Below are positions 23,050 to 31,788 of a stretch of DNA of 57,661 nucleotides, one piece after another. The notes below the pieces were generated by a model, which saw nothing but the letters and a program-made list of their open reading frames with translations, did not search any database and was not told the DNA's origin. The position numbers and the translations under genes were made by a program. The stretch comes from an uncultured Eubacteriales bacterium (lineage in GTDB: Bacteria > Bacillota > Clostridia > Oscillospirales > Butyricicoccaceae). Numbering within the stretch: position 1 is the first letter of the stretch; the number at the start of each line of letters is the position of its first letter. The stretch lies in assembly GCA_910586105.1 (NCBI GenBank), contig CAJUGU010000005.1:1-57661 (forward strand), in the 5' to 3' direction.

Positions 23050-23688
23050 ATGAAGGTTTTACTGCTAAACGGCAGCACCCGCAAGGACGGCTGTACCTAT
23101 CTCGCTCTCTCAGAAGCGGCAAAGGCACTGAATGAGCAGGGGGTGGAGACGGAGATCGTACAGATGGGCGGCGGCCCCGTCCGGGACTGCGTCGGCTGCA
23201 ACGGATGCGCCGGGAAAGGCCGGTGCGTCTTTGGCGACGACATGGTGAACGCGGTGATCGGCAAAGCGAAAGAAGCGGACGGCTTCGTGTTCGGCTCTCC
23301 GGTCTACTATGCCCACCCCAGCGGACAGATCCTGTCCCTGCTGGACCGAGCCTTTTACGCCGGGGTGGAAGGATTCCTTCATAAGCCCGCCGCCGTTGTG
23401 GCGACGGCCCGCCGGGCGGGGACCACGGCTTCCCTGGACGTGCTGAACAAGTATCTGCTGAACGCGGAAATGCCGATCGTATCCTCCACCTACTGGAACA
23501 TGGTCTTTGGCCCTGCGCCGGAGCTGGTGGAACAGGACAGGGAGGGGCTTCAGACCATGCGGAACCTGGGCCGGAATATGGCGTGGCTGCTGGGATGCAT
23601 CGAGGCGGGCCGTCAGCAGGGCCGCACGCCGCCCCGGGCGGAGCGGGAGCACTGGACCAGCTTCAACCGGCAGGAGGCGAAAAAATGA
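23050..23688 (+). CDS. flavodoxin-fold NAD(P)H-dependent FMN oxidoreductase
   Basis: A 212-residue member of the NADPH-dependent FMN reductase / iron-sulphur flavoprotein group. The FMN phosphate loop reads LLLNGSTRKDGCTYLA; a cysteine cluster CVGCNGCAGKGRC near 55-67 could bind an Fe-S cluster or serve as thiols; FGSPVYYAHPSGQ is the second flavin loop. The start at 23050 is 3 bp after the aldo/keto reductase stop and uses AAGGAG inside that gene. The end overlaps the acetyltransferase start (ATGA), so translation is coupled. Confidence 0.9.
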   Translation: MKVLLLNGSTRKDGCTYLALSEAAKALNEQGVETEIVQMGGGPVRDCVGCNGCAGKGRCVFGDDMVNAVIGKAKEADGFVFGSPVYYAHPSGQILSLLDRAFYAGVEGFLHKPAAVVATARRAGTTASLDVLNKYLLNAEMPIVSSTYWNMVFGPAPELVEQDREGLQTMRNLGRNMAWLLGCIEAGRQQGRTPPRAEREHWTSFNRQEAKK

Positions 23689-24269
23689 CGGCAGAGGATG
23701 TTATCAAGGGGTTCCGGGGGGACGCGCCCGAAGACGCGGAGCGGGCGGCTTACGCCAATGAGCTGTTCCAGGAGGCCATCCGGCTGGGGATGGAGCTGAA
23801 CAACCAATACCATACCCCGGAGGAAATCCGGGAGATCATGGGGAGGCTGACCGGGAAGGAGATCGCCCCCGACTTCCGGCTGTTCCCTCCGTTCTATACG
23901 GACTTCGGGAAAAACATCACCATCGGGCGGGATGTGTTCATCAACTCCGGCTGTCACTTTCAGGATCAGGGTGGGATCGAGATTGGAGATGGCGCGCTGA
24001 TCGGACATAACGTGGTCCTTGCCACGATCGATCACGATCTGGATCCCGCCCGGAACCGGAAAAACCACTACGCACCTATTAAAATCGGCGCTCATGTATG
24101 GATCGGTTCCAATGCCACGATCCTGTCCGGCGTGTCCATCGGAGAATGGTCTGTGGTCGCTGCCGGAGCGGTGGTGACAAGGGATGTTCCGCCTATGACG
24201 GTAGTAGGCGGCGTTCCCGCTCGAACGATCAAGAAAATTCCATCGAAAGCCGTGGGGGTATCCGCATGA
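23685..24269 (+). CDS. sugar/maltose O-acetyltransferase (left-handed beta-helix)
   Basis: A 194-residue hexapeptide-repeat acyltransferase of the LacA/Maa group that moves an acetyl group from acetyl-CoA to a hydroxyl. Motifs: an N-terminal helical cap with LNNQYHTPEEIREIMGRLTG, then hexapeptide turns NITIGRDVFINSGCHFQDQGGIEIGDGALIGHNV, and the substrate-site TIDHDLDP with catalytic His. It ends GGVPARTIKKI. Start 23685 is fixed by AGGAGG and the 4-bp overlap. A resistance or detoxification role in this cluster is inferred. Confidence 0.92.
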   Translation: MTAEDVIKGFRGDAPEDAERAAYANELFQEAIRLGMELNNQYHTPEEIREIMGRLTGKEIAPDFRLFPPFYTDFGKNITIGRDVFINSGCHFQDQGGIEIGDGALIGHNVVLATIDHDLDPARNRKNHYAPIKIGAHVWIGSNATILSGVSIGEWSVVAAGAVVTRDVPPMTVVGGVPARTIKKIPSKAVGVSA

Positions 24270-24395
24270 ACAGATTCGGCTTTGGGTTTCTGCGCCTGTC
24301 GCATACCGGAAGCAAGGGGAGCGTCTGGCCTCTTCTGGCGATTCTGGTGGATCGGCCCCTTGCCGGAGAATGAAACACAAAACGGAGGATACAAC

Positions 24396-26447
24396 ATGAA
24401 AAAACGCTTTTTTTCCTTTGCTATGGCAGTTAGTATGCTGTGCCTTTTGACGTTGACTTCCTGCTCGGCGGCGGAAGCCCCTGTCTCCGACCGGAGTTCG
24501 GGAGCGGAACCGCTTGCCGCTGACATCACGCGGGCCGCCAGCTTCTCTGACGTTCCCGCCGATGCGTGGTATGCCGAAGCGATTGCTTATTGCCAGCGGA
24601 ACGGCATCATGAGCGGCACTTCCGCCGCCGCCTTTGAGCCGGAGGGGAGCCTGACCCGCGCCATGCTTGCCGCCGTCCTCTACCGCATGAGCGGCAGTCC
24701 CGCCGTGTCAGCCCCGCCCGCATTTCCCGATACGGCTACCGGCGCATGGTACAGTGACGCGGTTGCATGGGCCGCAGGCAACCGCGTGGTCTCCGGCTAT
24801 GGCGGCGGAACCTTCGGTGTGAACGACCTCACAACGCGGGAGCAGGCCATTGCCATCTTGTGGCGCTATGCGGGGACCCCGGAGAGCGGGACGGCTGCGG
24901 ATGTTTCCGACGCCGCCGCTGTTTCCGCATGGGCGCAGGCGGCGGTCCGCTGGGCCGATGCCAACGGCCTTCTGGAGGGTATGACGGAAAACCGTCAGCT
25001 TGCCCCAAAGACCAATATCAAACGAGGGGAAATTGCTTTTATGTTGTACCACTATTTGGACGGCGCCGCCAGCAGCCAGCCGGGACCGGCAGCGGGCGGA
25101 AAAACTTTAGTAGCCTACTTTTCCGCCACCAACACCACCCGCCCCCTTGCGGAGTACGCGGCAGATATTTTGGATGCCGACCTTTATGAGATCGTGCCGG
25201 AAGTTCCTTACACGGACGCTGACCTTGCCTATTACACCGGGGGACGGGCCGATCGGGAACAGAACGATCCCGCCGCCCGTCCCGCCATATCCAGGAGCGT
25301 GGAGAACATGGCGGGCTGCGACACGGTCTTCCTTGGCTACCCCATCTGGCATGGGCAGGCCCCCCGGATCGTCAGCACCTTTCTGGAGAGCTATGACTTC
25401 ACCGGGAAAACCATCATCCCCTTCTGCACCTCCCATTCCAGCGGCATTGGCTCCAGCGATACGAACCTCCACACTCTCGCCGGCGGCGCAGACTGGATTG
25501 CCGGACGCCGGTTTGCCGGAGGGACTGACCGGAGTACCATGGAAAACTGGATCAACAGTTTGGATCTGCCCGGACAAGCGGCGGCGTTGGACGCGGTGAC
25601 TACCGCCACCGGCAAGGCAGGATTTAACTTTGAGACAAAGAGCGTTGCCCTCAACAGCGGCTATGAAATGCCGATCAATGGGCTGGGGACTTACAGCCTT
25701 CACGGGGAAACCTGCGTCAACGCTGTGAAGTCCGCCCTGTCCAACGGAGTACGCCTGATCGACACCGCATCTGCCTATGGCAATGAGAGGGAGGTCGGCC
25801 AGGCCGTCCGGGAAGCCATGGAGGAGCTGGGCCTTCAGCGGGAGGAGATTTTCGTCATCACGAAAATCTATCCGGGCAGCGAGATGGCAAACCCGGAGCA
25901 GGCCATTCAGGCGTGCCTGGACCGGCTGGATCTGGGATATGTGGATATGATGCTCCTGCACCACCCGGATCGGAACGATGTGAAAGCGTATCAGGCGATG
26001 GAGGAGTTTGTGGAGGCTGGAACGATCCGCTCCCTGGGCCTGTCCAACTGGTATGTGAAGGAGCTGGAGGAATTTTTGCCCCAGGTGAACATCACTCCGG
26101 CGCTGGTGCAAAACGAGATCCACCCTTACTATCAGGAAAATGATGTGATCCCCTACATCCAGGATCTGGGCATCGTGGTCCAGGGCTGGTATCCCCTTGG
26201 AGGGCGTGGCCACACGGCGGAGTTGCTGGGGGACGAGACGATCTCCGGCATCGCCCGGGCCCACGGGGTATCCTCCGCTCAGGCGATCCTCCGGTGGAAT
26301 CTGCAAAAGGGCGTGGCGGTCATCCCCGGTTCCGGCAATCCCGATCATATCCGTGAGAATACGGAACTGTATGATTTCGAGCTGACAGAGACGGAAATGG
26401 CGCGGATCAATGCCTTGGACCGGAACGAAAAGCACGATTGGTATTAA
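24396..26447 (+). CDS. lipoprotein fusion: three SLH repeats + flavodoxin + aldo/keto reductase
   Basis: A 683-residue multidomain protein. Residues 1-23 form a lipoprotein signal with lipobox LTSC (Cys23). Three S-layer-homology repeats follow at about 48-100, 108-162 and 167-222 (FSDVPADAWYAEAI, FPDTATGAWYSDAV). A flavodoxin-like domain at about 235-390 begins TLVAYFSATNTTRPLAEY. The C-terminal AKR domain (about 410-683) carries the catalytic tetrad Asp456, Tyr461, Lys490, His522. The signal and SLH parts predict a cell-surface protein, yet both enzyme domains normally need cytoplasmic FMN and NADPH. Start 24396 is set by GGAGG; 126 bp separate it from the acetyltransferase. No frameshift is evident: the linkers stay open and the domains are complete. 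Confidence 0.93.
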   Translation: MKKRFFSFAMAVSMLCLLTLTSCSAAEAPVSDRSSGAEPLAADITRAASFSDVPADAWYAEAIAYCQRNGIMSGTSAAAFEPEGSLTRAMLAAVLYRMSGSPAVSAPPAFPDTATGAWYSDAVAWAAGNRVVSGYGGGTFGVNDLTTREQAIAILWRYAGTPESGTAADVSDAAAVSAWAQAAVRWADANGLLEGMTENRQLAPKTNIKRGEIAFMLYHYLDGAASSQPGPAAGGKTLVAYFSATNTTRPLAEYAADILDADLYEIVPEVPYTDADLAYYTGGRADREQNDPAARPAISRSVENMAGCDTVFLGYPIWHGQAPRIVSTFLESYDFTGKTIIPFCTSHSSGIGSSDTNLHTLAGGADWIAGRRFAGGTDRSTMENWINSLDLPGQAAALDAVTTATGKAGFNFETKSVALNSGYEMPINGLGTYSLHGETCVNAVKSALSNGVRLIDTASAYGNEREVGQAVREAMEELGLQREEIFVITKIYPGSEMANPEQAIQACLDRLDLGYVDMMLLHHPDRNDVKAYQAMEEFVEAGTIRSLGLSNWYVKELEEFLPQVNITPALVQNEIHPYYQENDVIPYIQDLGIVVQGWYPLGGRGHTAELLGDETISGIARAHGVSSAQAILRWNLQKGVAVIPGSGNPDHIRENTELYDFELTETEMARINALDRNEKHDWY

Positions 26448-26504
26448 AAAGCATCCTGTCTGTGACACCCGCTTCCGGGCGGGGCGCAGGCAGGATGCTT
26501 TTTT
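26446..26504 (+). terminator. terminator of the redox cluster
   Basis: The arm AAAAAGCATCCTG (26446-26458), overlapping the stop codon, pairs perfectly with CAGGATGCTTTTT (26491-26503), 13 bp, followed by T. A GC-rich sub-hairpin fills the loop. Confidence 0.9.
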
Positions 26505-26565
26505 GAAAGGAAACGGCCTCTATGAAGCTGCAAGGAAAAACGGCTTCGACCGCACCGGTCCCGCC

Positions 26566-26680
26566 CGCAGGCGGGAAAGGGATTCCAAAGGGACGAGTCC
26601 CTTTGGCGCCGTCCGCGTAGGACCGGGGTCCCGGGGCAGCGCCCCGGCGCCCGCCGCGTAGGCGAAGCAAACGGCAATAC
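26566..26680 (+). repeat. dispersed palindromic intergenic repeat, copy 1
   Basis: Core arms CCAAAGGGAC and GTCCCTTTGG around GA (26585-26606). Upstream lies a small CCCGCC/GGCGGG hairpin and GGGATT; downstream GCGCCGTCCGCGTAGGACCGGGG and a CCGGGGC/GCCCCGG hairpin, ending GCCCGCCGCGTAGGCGAAGC. It lies between convergent genes. Other copies: 35461-35560 (inverted), 37315-37405 and 48398-48484. Confidence 0.85.
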
Positions 26681-26713
26681 CCCAAGACGGAGATTCATGC
26701 CGTGGTTGGAAGA

Positions 26714-29497
26714 TCACGCTTCAACCGCGGGCTTGAGCTTTTTCAGCAAGCGGCGCGCGGCGGCGGCTTTCACATTCGTAAAGTGGTTGTCCTCGATCGC
26801 CTTTTCACACCATTTCAGCGCTTCGGCGGGGTCTGGATCAACGCCGCAGCCTTCGGCGTAGCATTTCGCAAGGTAGAAGCCGCCGTCGGAATCGCCGCCG
26901 TCGGCGCTCCTGCGGAACAGGCGGACGGCTTCGTCAAGATCCTGTTCCAGGCCTTCGCCGTCGCGGTAAAGCCGCCCAAGCGCCGCCATCCCGCAAGCGT
27001 TGCGGTTTTCGATTGCCTGCCGGTACAGCTCGATCGCCTGCGTCAGATCCCGTTCCACGCCCCAGCCGTGTTCATAGCAGTCGCCCAGGCTGTGCAGCGC
27101 ATAGCCGTTTGTCGGCTGATGTTCGATCGCCTTGCGGAACAGCCCGACCGCCTTTTCATAATCCTGCGGCACGCCGTCCCCTTCCTCATACAGGATGCCC
27201 AGGTTGTTGCAGGCTGAGGAATTCCCCTGGTCGGCCGAACGCCGATACCATTCTGCCGCAAGGGCGGGATCGCGTTTGACGCCCCGGCCGTTGGCATAGC
27301 TCCATCCGAGACTGAACTGCGCTTCGGAGTGCCCGCCTTCCGCCGCCTTGCGGTAAAGCTGCACCGCCTTGCGGTCGCTCCGGGCAACGCCTTTGCCGTA
27401 TTGATAGCACCAGGCCAGGTTGTGCGCCCCTTGCAGGGAACCGCCGTCCGCCGACCGCTTATACCAATAGACGGCTTTCGTCCAGTCCTGCTCGACGCCG
27501 AACCCGGCTTCATAATACCAGCCGAGGCGGCATTGCGCGTCGCAGTTCCCGGCCTTTGAGCCTTTCGCCGCCCATTCGACCGCCTTCGCCTTGTCGACCT
27601 CGACGCCTTCGCCCCGCTCATAGCAGCAGGCGAGACGGTTCATGGCGGAGGTGTAATTCTTTTCCGCCGACTGTTCAAACAGCTCGATCGCCTTTGCGCC
27701 GTCCTCTTCGACGCCCGTGCCGTATAAATACATCAGCGCGAGGTTGTGCATCGCGCGGGGCTGCTGCTGGGCGGCGGCAAGCTGATACCACCGGACGGCC
27801 TCTGTTATATCCTGCTCCACGCCGAAGCCGTTGCGGAGACACCAGGCATAGCTGGTCTGGCCGTCCGCGTCGCCCTTCTGCGCGGCGGCGCAATAATAAT
27901 GCGCGGCCTGTTCCGGATCCGTCTCCGTGCCGAACCCGTGTTCATAGCACCATGCCAGGTTATAGATCGCGCAGATATCTTCCTGCGCCGCCGCTTTCTG
28001 ATACCAGTGAACCGCGTCCTCGGGGCTGCGGTCGCGCCCCCGCGCGCGCTCGCAGCAGATGGCGTATTCGGTCTGAGCGGGGGCGTAGCCCTTTTCGGCG
28101 GCTTGCAGGAACAGCTCCGCGCCGCGCACCTCATCCTTTTTCACGCCTTCGCCGCGCATCAGCAGCTGTGCCAGATTGCAGAGCGCGCGCGGCTGGCCTT
28201 TCTCGGCGGCTTTCTCGAACCAGCGCACCGCTTCCCGCACGTTTTTCGGGACGCCGACGCCGTAGCGGTAGCACCAGGCAAGGCTGGTCTGGCCGTCGAT
28301 ATCCCCGCGTTCCGCCGTGATGCGGTACAGGCGGACGGCTTCCTTCTCGTCTTTGTCCACGCCGTAGCCCGATTCATAGCACCAGGCGAGGTTATAGGTG
28401 GCGCAGACATCGCCCTGATTGGCGGCCAGCCTGTACCACTTGACAGCTTCCTCGGGATCCCGTTCCACGCCGCGCCCGCGTTCGTAGGCAATCGCCAGCT
28501 CGCACTGTGCGCCCGCGTGCCCCTGCTCGGCCGACTGCCGGAAGAGCTTGACCGCCGTTTTGAGGCTGGATTCGCAGCCGTAGCCGACACGGTAGAATAC
28601 GCCAAGGCGGAACTGGGCATGGGCATGCCCGCGCACCGCGGCCTGCGCGTAGAGCTGGAACGCCCGTTCGGCGGACTCCTCCACGCCGCGCGCGTGTATG
28701 TAACACTCGGCAAGGTTGCAGATGGCCCGCATATGCCCGCGCGCCGCCGCCTTCTCATACCATTCTACCGCTTCGGCGAGATCCTGTTCGCAGCCGATCC
28801 CGGACTCTTTGCACCAGGCGAGGTTGCACTGGCCGTTGGGGTCGCCCGCTTCCGCCGCACGGGTGTACCAGAGCACAGCGGTCGGGGCGCTCTTCTCGCA
28901 GCCTTCGCCGAATTCGTAACACCAGCCAAGGCTGGTCATCGCGGGCGGGTAATTCTGCCAGGCCGCCGCCTGATACCATTCCAGCGCCTTTTCAGTATCC
29001 TGCCGCACGACGATACCGTTTTCATAATAGCGCCCAACGCAGAACTGCGCGCGGGGATAGCCGCGCTCGGCGGCGGCGTGGAACAGCTCGATCGCCGCTT
29101 CCTCGTCGGGCAGGACGCCGATCCCGTTTTCATAACACACCGCAAGGTTGCACTGCGCGGGGGGATAGCCCTGTTCGGCCGCCTGCGTATACAGCCAGAC
29201 GGCTTGCTTGTCGTCCTTTTCCACGCCTGCGCCCGCTTCGTAGCACCAGCCAAGGTTGGTGATGCCCCACAGGTCGCCGGCCGCCGCCGCCATCTGGAAG
29301 AGCGCCGCCTGAAGCCGCAGGCCTTCCGGCGTAGTCTCGTCGCAGCGGTCGACCTGCGCGACGATCTCCTCGATCGCCAGCTCGTCGATCCCGAGTTGGC
29401 GCAGCTTGTGCCCGCCGCAGGCAGGACAGCGGTCCTGCGGCTCGTCCGCTCCCCAGATATGGCCGCAAGCGCTTTTCAAGCATCTATATAATGTCAT
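26714..29497 (-). CDS. large Sel1-repeat protein with N-terminal zinc ribbon
   Basis: A 927-residue protein. Residues 1-35 form a zinc-ribbon-like knuckle (CLKSACGHIW with CPACGG). From about 60 to 900 I count 23 Sel1-like repeats of about 36 residues, each of the form A..G...A...L...Y..G.GV..D...A..W/Y...A. Sel1 solenoids are protein-interaction scaffolds. There is no signal peptide, so it is probably cytoplasmic. AAGGAG precedes the start. It is monocistronic and convergent with the redox cluster. The repeats give the DNA a 108-bp period, and long spurious frames exist on the other strand. Partner and function unknown. Confidence 0.93.
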   Translation of the reverse strand: MTLYRCLKSACGHIWGADEPQDRCPACGGHKLRQLGIDELAIEEIVAQVDRCDETTPEGLRLQAALFQMAAAAGDLWGITNLGWCYEAGAGVEKDDKQAVWLYTQAAEQGYPPAQCNLAVCYENGIGVLPDEEAAIELFHAAAERGYPRAQFCVGRYYENGIVVRQDTEKALEWYQAAAWQNYPPAMTSLGWCYEFGEGCEKSAPTAVLWYTRAAEAGDPNGQCNLAWCKESGIGCEQDLAEAVEWYEKAAARGHMRAICNLAECYIHARGVEESAERAFQLYAQAAVRGHAHAQFRLGVFYRVGYGCESSLKTAVKLFRQSAEQGHAGAQCELAIAYERGRGVERDPEEAVKWYRLAANQGDVCATYNLAWCYESGYGVDKDEKEAVRLYRITAERGDIDGQTSLAWCYRYGVGVPKNVREAVRWFEKAAEKGQPRALCNLAQLLMRGEGVKKDEVRGAELFLQAAEKGYAPAQTEYAICCERARGRDRSPEDAVHWYQKAAAQEDICAIYNLAWCYEHGFGTETDPEQAAHYYCAAAQKGDADGQTSYAWCLRNGFGVEQDITEAVRWYQLAAAQQQPRAMHNLALMYLYGTGVEEDGAKAIELFEQSAEKNYTSAMNRLACCYERGEGVEVDKAKAVEWAAKGSKAGNCDAQCRLGWYYEAGFGVEQDWTKAVYWYKRSADGGSLQGAHNLAWCYQYGKGVARSDRKAVQLYRKAAEGGHSEAQFSLGWSYANGRGVKRDPALAAEWYRRSADQGNSSACNNLGILYEEGDGVPQDYEKAVGLFRKAIEHQPTNGYALHSLGDCYEHGWGVERDLTQAIELYRQAIENRNACGMAALGRLYRDGEGLEQDLDEAVRLFRRSADGGDSDGGFYLAKCYAEGCGVDPDPAEALKWCEKAIEDNHFTNVKAAAARRLLKKLKPAVEA

Positions 29498-29630
29498 GCC
29501 TCAGTTCTCCTTTATCTGCATATTAAGATTATTCTACCACAGAATGTCGAAAAAGACATCAGAAATCGCACGGGAATTTGTGAATTTTTTGCGTCCATGG
29601 GAAAGGCCGCCTGGAAACGGGCCGTTGTGG

Positions 29631-29659
29631 TTGCAATCCGGCGCGGTTTCGGCTATAAT
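29631..29659 (+). promoter_or_regulatory. promoter of the TtcA-family gene
   Basis: TTGCAA (29631-29636), 17 bp, TATAAT (29654-29659), 35 bp upstream of the start. Confidence 0.8.
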
Positions 29660-29694
29660 ATGAGTAAGATAAAATACAGATTCAGGAGCCGGTT

Positions 29695-30450
29695 ATGCAA
29701 AAACTGCTTTCTTACGTCCGCCGTGCGGTGGACCATTATTATATGATCGAACCGGGCGACCGGATCGCCGTCGGGGTCTCCGGCGGCAAGGATTCGCTGG
29801 CGCTGCTGGCGGCGCTGGCAAACCTGCGCCGGTTTTACCCGAAGCCCTTCGAGGCGGTCGCGATCACGCTGGAAATGGGGTATGCGGAAATGGACTTTAC
29901 CCCGGTGCAGCGTTTTTGCGAAACGCTTGGGGTGGGATATATCCGGGTGCCGACCCAGATCAAGCAGGTGATCTTTGACATCCGCAAGGAACCGAACCCC
30001 TGTTCGCTGTGCGCGAAGCTGCGCCGCGGGGCGCTGCATGAAGCGGCGTTGACGGCGGGCTGCCATAAGGTGGCGCTGGGGCATCATTATGACGACGTGG
30101 TCGAGACCGTCCTGCTGTCGCTGTTTTATGAGGGGCGGATCTCGTGTTTCCAGCCGGTGACCTATCTGGACCGCAAAGGGATTACGCTGATCCGGCCCTT
30201 GCTGTACACGCCGGAAAAATATGTGCGGTCGTTCGCGCGCCGGAGCGCCCTGCCGGTCGTACACAATCCCTGCCCTGCCGACGGCAACACGAAACGGCAG
30301 GAGATCAAGGACTTGCTGTACCGGCTGGAAGCCGAAAACCACGGCCTGCGCGACCGGATCTTTGGCGCGATCCAACGGTATCCGCTGCGCGGCTGGGAGC
30401 CGGACCGGACGCGGGAAAAGCCCGTCCCGGAAGACCCCGCGGAGCCTTAA
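29695..30450 (+). CDS. TtcA-family tRNA 2-thiolation ATPase
   Basis: A 251-residue PP-loop ATP pyrophosphatase related to TtcA, which thiolates cytidine 32 of tRNA. Motifs: IAVGVSGGKDSLALLAAL (PP-loop), CSLCAKLRRGALHEAA (cluster/active-site CxxC), LGHHYDDVVETVLLSLFYEG, and NPCPADGNTKRQEIKDLL. Both CxxC/Cys positions that hold the catalytic Fe-S cluster in TtcA are present. A ribosome site (CAGGAG) and a near-consensus promoter precede it. Clostridial members of this group are less studied, so the modified base is not certain. Confidence 0.9.
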   Translation: MQKLLSYVRRAVDHYYMIEPGDRIAVGVSGGKDSLALLAALANLRRFYPKPFEAVAITLEMGYAEMDFTPVQRFCETLGVGYIRVPTQIKQVIFDIRKEPNPCSLCAKLRRGALHEAALTAGCHKVALGHHYDDVVETVLLSLFYEGRISCFQPVTYLDRKGITLIRPLLYTPEKYVRSFARRSALPVVHNPCPADGNTKRQEIKDLLYRLEAENHGLRDRIFGAIQRYPLRGWEPDRTREKPVPEDPAEP

Positions 30451-30518
30451 CGGGGAAGGGAAGCCGGATCGCTTTCCCGTAACGGAAAACCTTCTCGCAG
30501 CGGCCGGTAAAAGCAGAA

Positions 30519-30550
30519 GGCGCGGCGCGCTTTTTATCGCGCGCCGCGCC
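30519..30550. other. perfect GC hairpin between convergent genes
   Basis: GGCGCGGCGCGC (30519-30530) and its exact complement (30539-30550) enclose TTTTTATC. No T-run follows on either strand, so it is not a standard terminator, but its place between convergent stops suggests a transcription block. Confidence 0.55.
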
Positions 30551-30578
30551 GGTTGATCGGCTCTGACGAGGGGCGGGG

Positions 30579-31496
30579 TCAACACTCCCATAATTGCTGC
30601 ATCCGTTCATTGGCCCAGACGACGGTGTTCCGGCCGTGTTTTTTGGCGTCATACAGCATGGTATCGGCGATCTTCAAATGGGTGTCATACGAGCTGCTTT
30701 CGCTGGGGACGATCGTGATGCCGCCGACGCTGATCGTGACCCATTGCGCGACCGACGGGTCGTGGGGGATATGCAGGGCTTCGACCGCTTTCCGGATCGT
30801 CTGCAAATGCCCGAAAATGCGTTCCGAGGGGTCGCCGAGGAAGAGCGCGACGAACTCTTCGCCGCCATACCGGGCGATGAAGTCGGTGCTGCGGTGCAGA
30901 TGGGCGAGCGCCGTTTTGGCGACGGTGGAGATCACCTTATCCCCGGCGGGGTGGCCAAAGGTATCATTGAACCGTTTGAAATGGTCGATATCGATCATAC
31001 AAAGCGAGATGGGGACGTGCAGCCGCACCGCCTCGTTCCATTTCGCGGCGCTGTATTCTTCATAGCCGCGCCGGTTGGCGATGCCGGTCAGCTGGTCGGT
31101 CATCGACTGCCGTTCGATCTGCCTGCGGTAGCGGTACAGGTTGATGTGCGTATTCACCCGCGCCTTGACGATCAGGGCGTTGAACGGCTTGGTGATGTAG
31201 TCGACCGCGCCGAGCAAAAGGCCGTATTGTTCGTTGGAAACATCGGAAAGGCTGGTGATCAGCATCACCGGCACGCCCCGCGTGCGGCGCCCCTCCTGCA
31301 AGGTCTTCAGCAGTGTGAAGCCGTCCATCCCCGGCATCACAACGTCCAGCAGGATCAGCGAGTAATCCCCGGAGCCCGCAAGGCGCAGCCCTTCTTCGGG
31401 CGTATGTACGGCGACGACGTCGTAAGTATCGGACAGGATCGATTTTAACTGCGCCGCCTGCACGGCGCTGTCGTCTACGATCAATATTTTTTCCAT
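30579..31496 (-). CDS. PleD-like response regulator diguanylate cyclase
   Basis: A 305-residue protein: receiver domain (1-120) with phospho-acceptor Asp51 in LILLDVVMPGMDG and Lys103 in ITKPF, then a GGDEF domain (about 130-300). The active-site signature is GGEEF (211-215), competent for making cyclic di-GMP. The inhibitory RxxD site is intact five residues earlier (R202-D205), so product feedback is expected. Start 31496 is set by AGGAG. No cognate histidine kinase is adjacent. It may signal to the chemotaxis/FapA genes of this region, but that is only proximity. Confidence 0.95.
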   Translation of the reverse strand: MEKILIVDDSAVQAAQLKSILSDTYDVVAVHTPEEGLRLAGSGDYSLILLDVVMPGMDGFTLLKTLQEGRRTRGVPVMLITSLSDVSNEQYGLLLGAVDYITKPFNALIVKARVNTHINLYRYRRQIERQSMTDQLTGIANRRGYEEYSAAKWNEAVRLHVPISLCMIDIDHFKRFNDTFGHPAGDKVISTVAKTALAHLHRSTDFIARYGGEEFVALFLGDPSERIFGHLQTIRKAVEALHIPHDPSVAQWVTISVGGITIVPSESSSYDTHLKIADTMLYDAKKHGRNTVVWANERMQQLWEC

Positions 31497-31736
31497 ATGC
31501 ACACTCCTGTTCTGATGTCTGCGCGGCCTGGCGCGCGCGCCTGCCCGTGCGGGAGCCGCTGCGGTGGTGCAAAATCCTTACTGATCCTTTCGGAATACCC
31601 TGTTTTGTGACCGGAAAAGTGGGAAAACGCGGCCGCCGGAGGACTTGCAGGCGTAAAAATATCCTTGGTTTGCGGCGGACTTGGAAAACGGCCCGCAGGG
31701 GGTAAGGATAAATAAATATTTATTTCCAAAGAAGCC

Positions 31737-31765
31737 AAAAACGAACCGCCTGCGCAGCGGCACGT
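31737..31765 (-). terminator. probable terminator of the TetR gene at 31789
   Basis: An imperfect stem (ACG..CCGC with GCGG..CGT, two mismatches) is followed on the minus strand by five T (31741-31737), 24 bp after the TetR stop. The gap 31497-31736 shows nothing else recognisable. Confidence 0.55.
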
Positions 31766-31788
31766 TTTGTTTTAGGAACCGGAACCGT

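Noticed and set aside
20771..23128. 785-codon minus-strand frame opposite the hydrolase and aldo/keto reductase genes
   Set aside because: Antisense to three motif-supported genes; no ribosome site and no domain.
26407..26717. Small frames within repeat copy 1 giving products such as TAPKGLVPLESL
   Set aside because: Similar peptides arise from every copy of the dispersed repeat in different contexts; they are translations of the palindrome, without ribosome sites.
27746..29491. 581-codon open frame on the plus strand opposite the Sel1 gene
   Set aside because: It mirrors the 108-bp repeat period of the Sel1 gene, has no ribosome site, and its product is repetitive without any recognisable domain.
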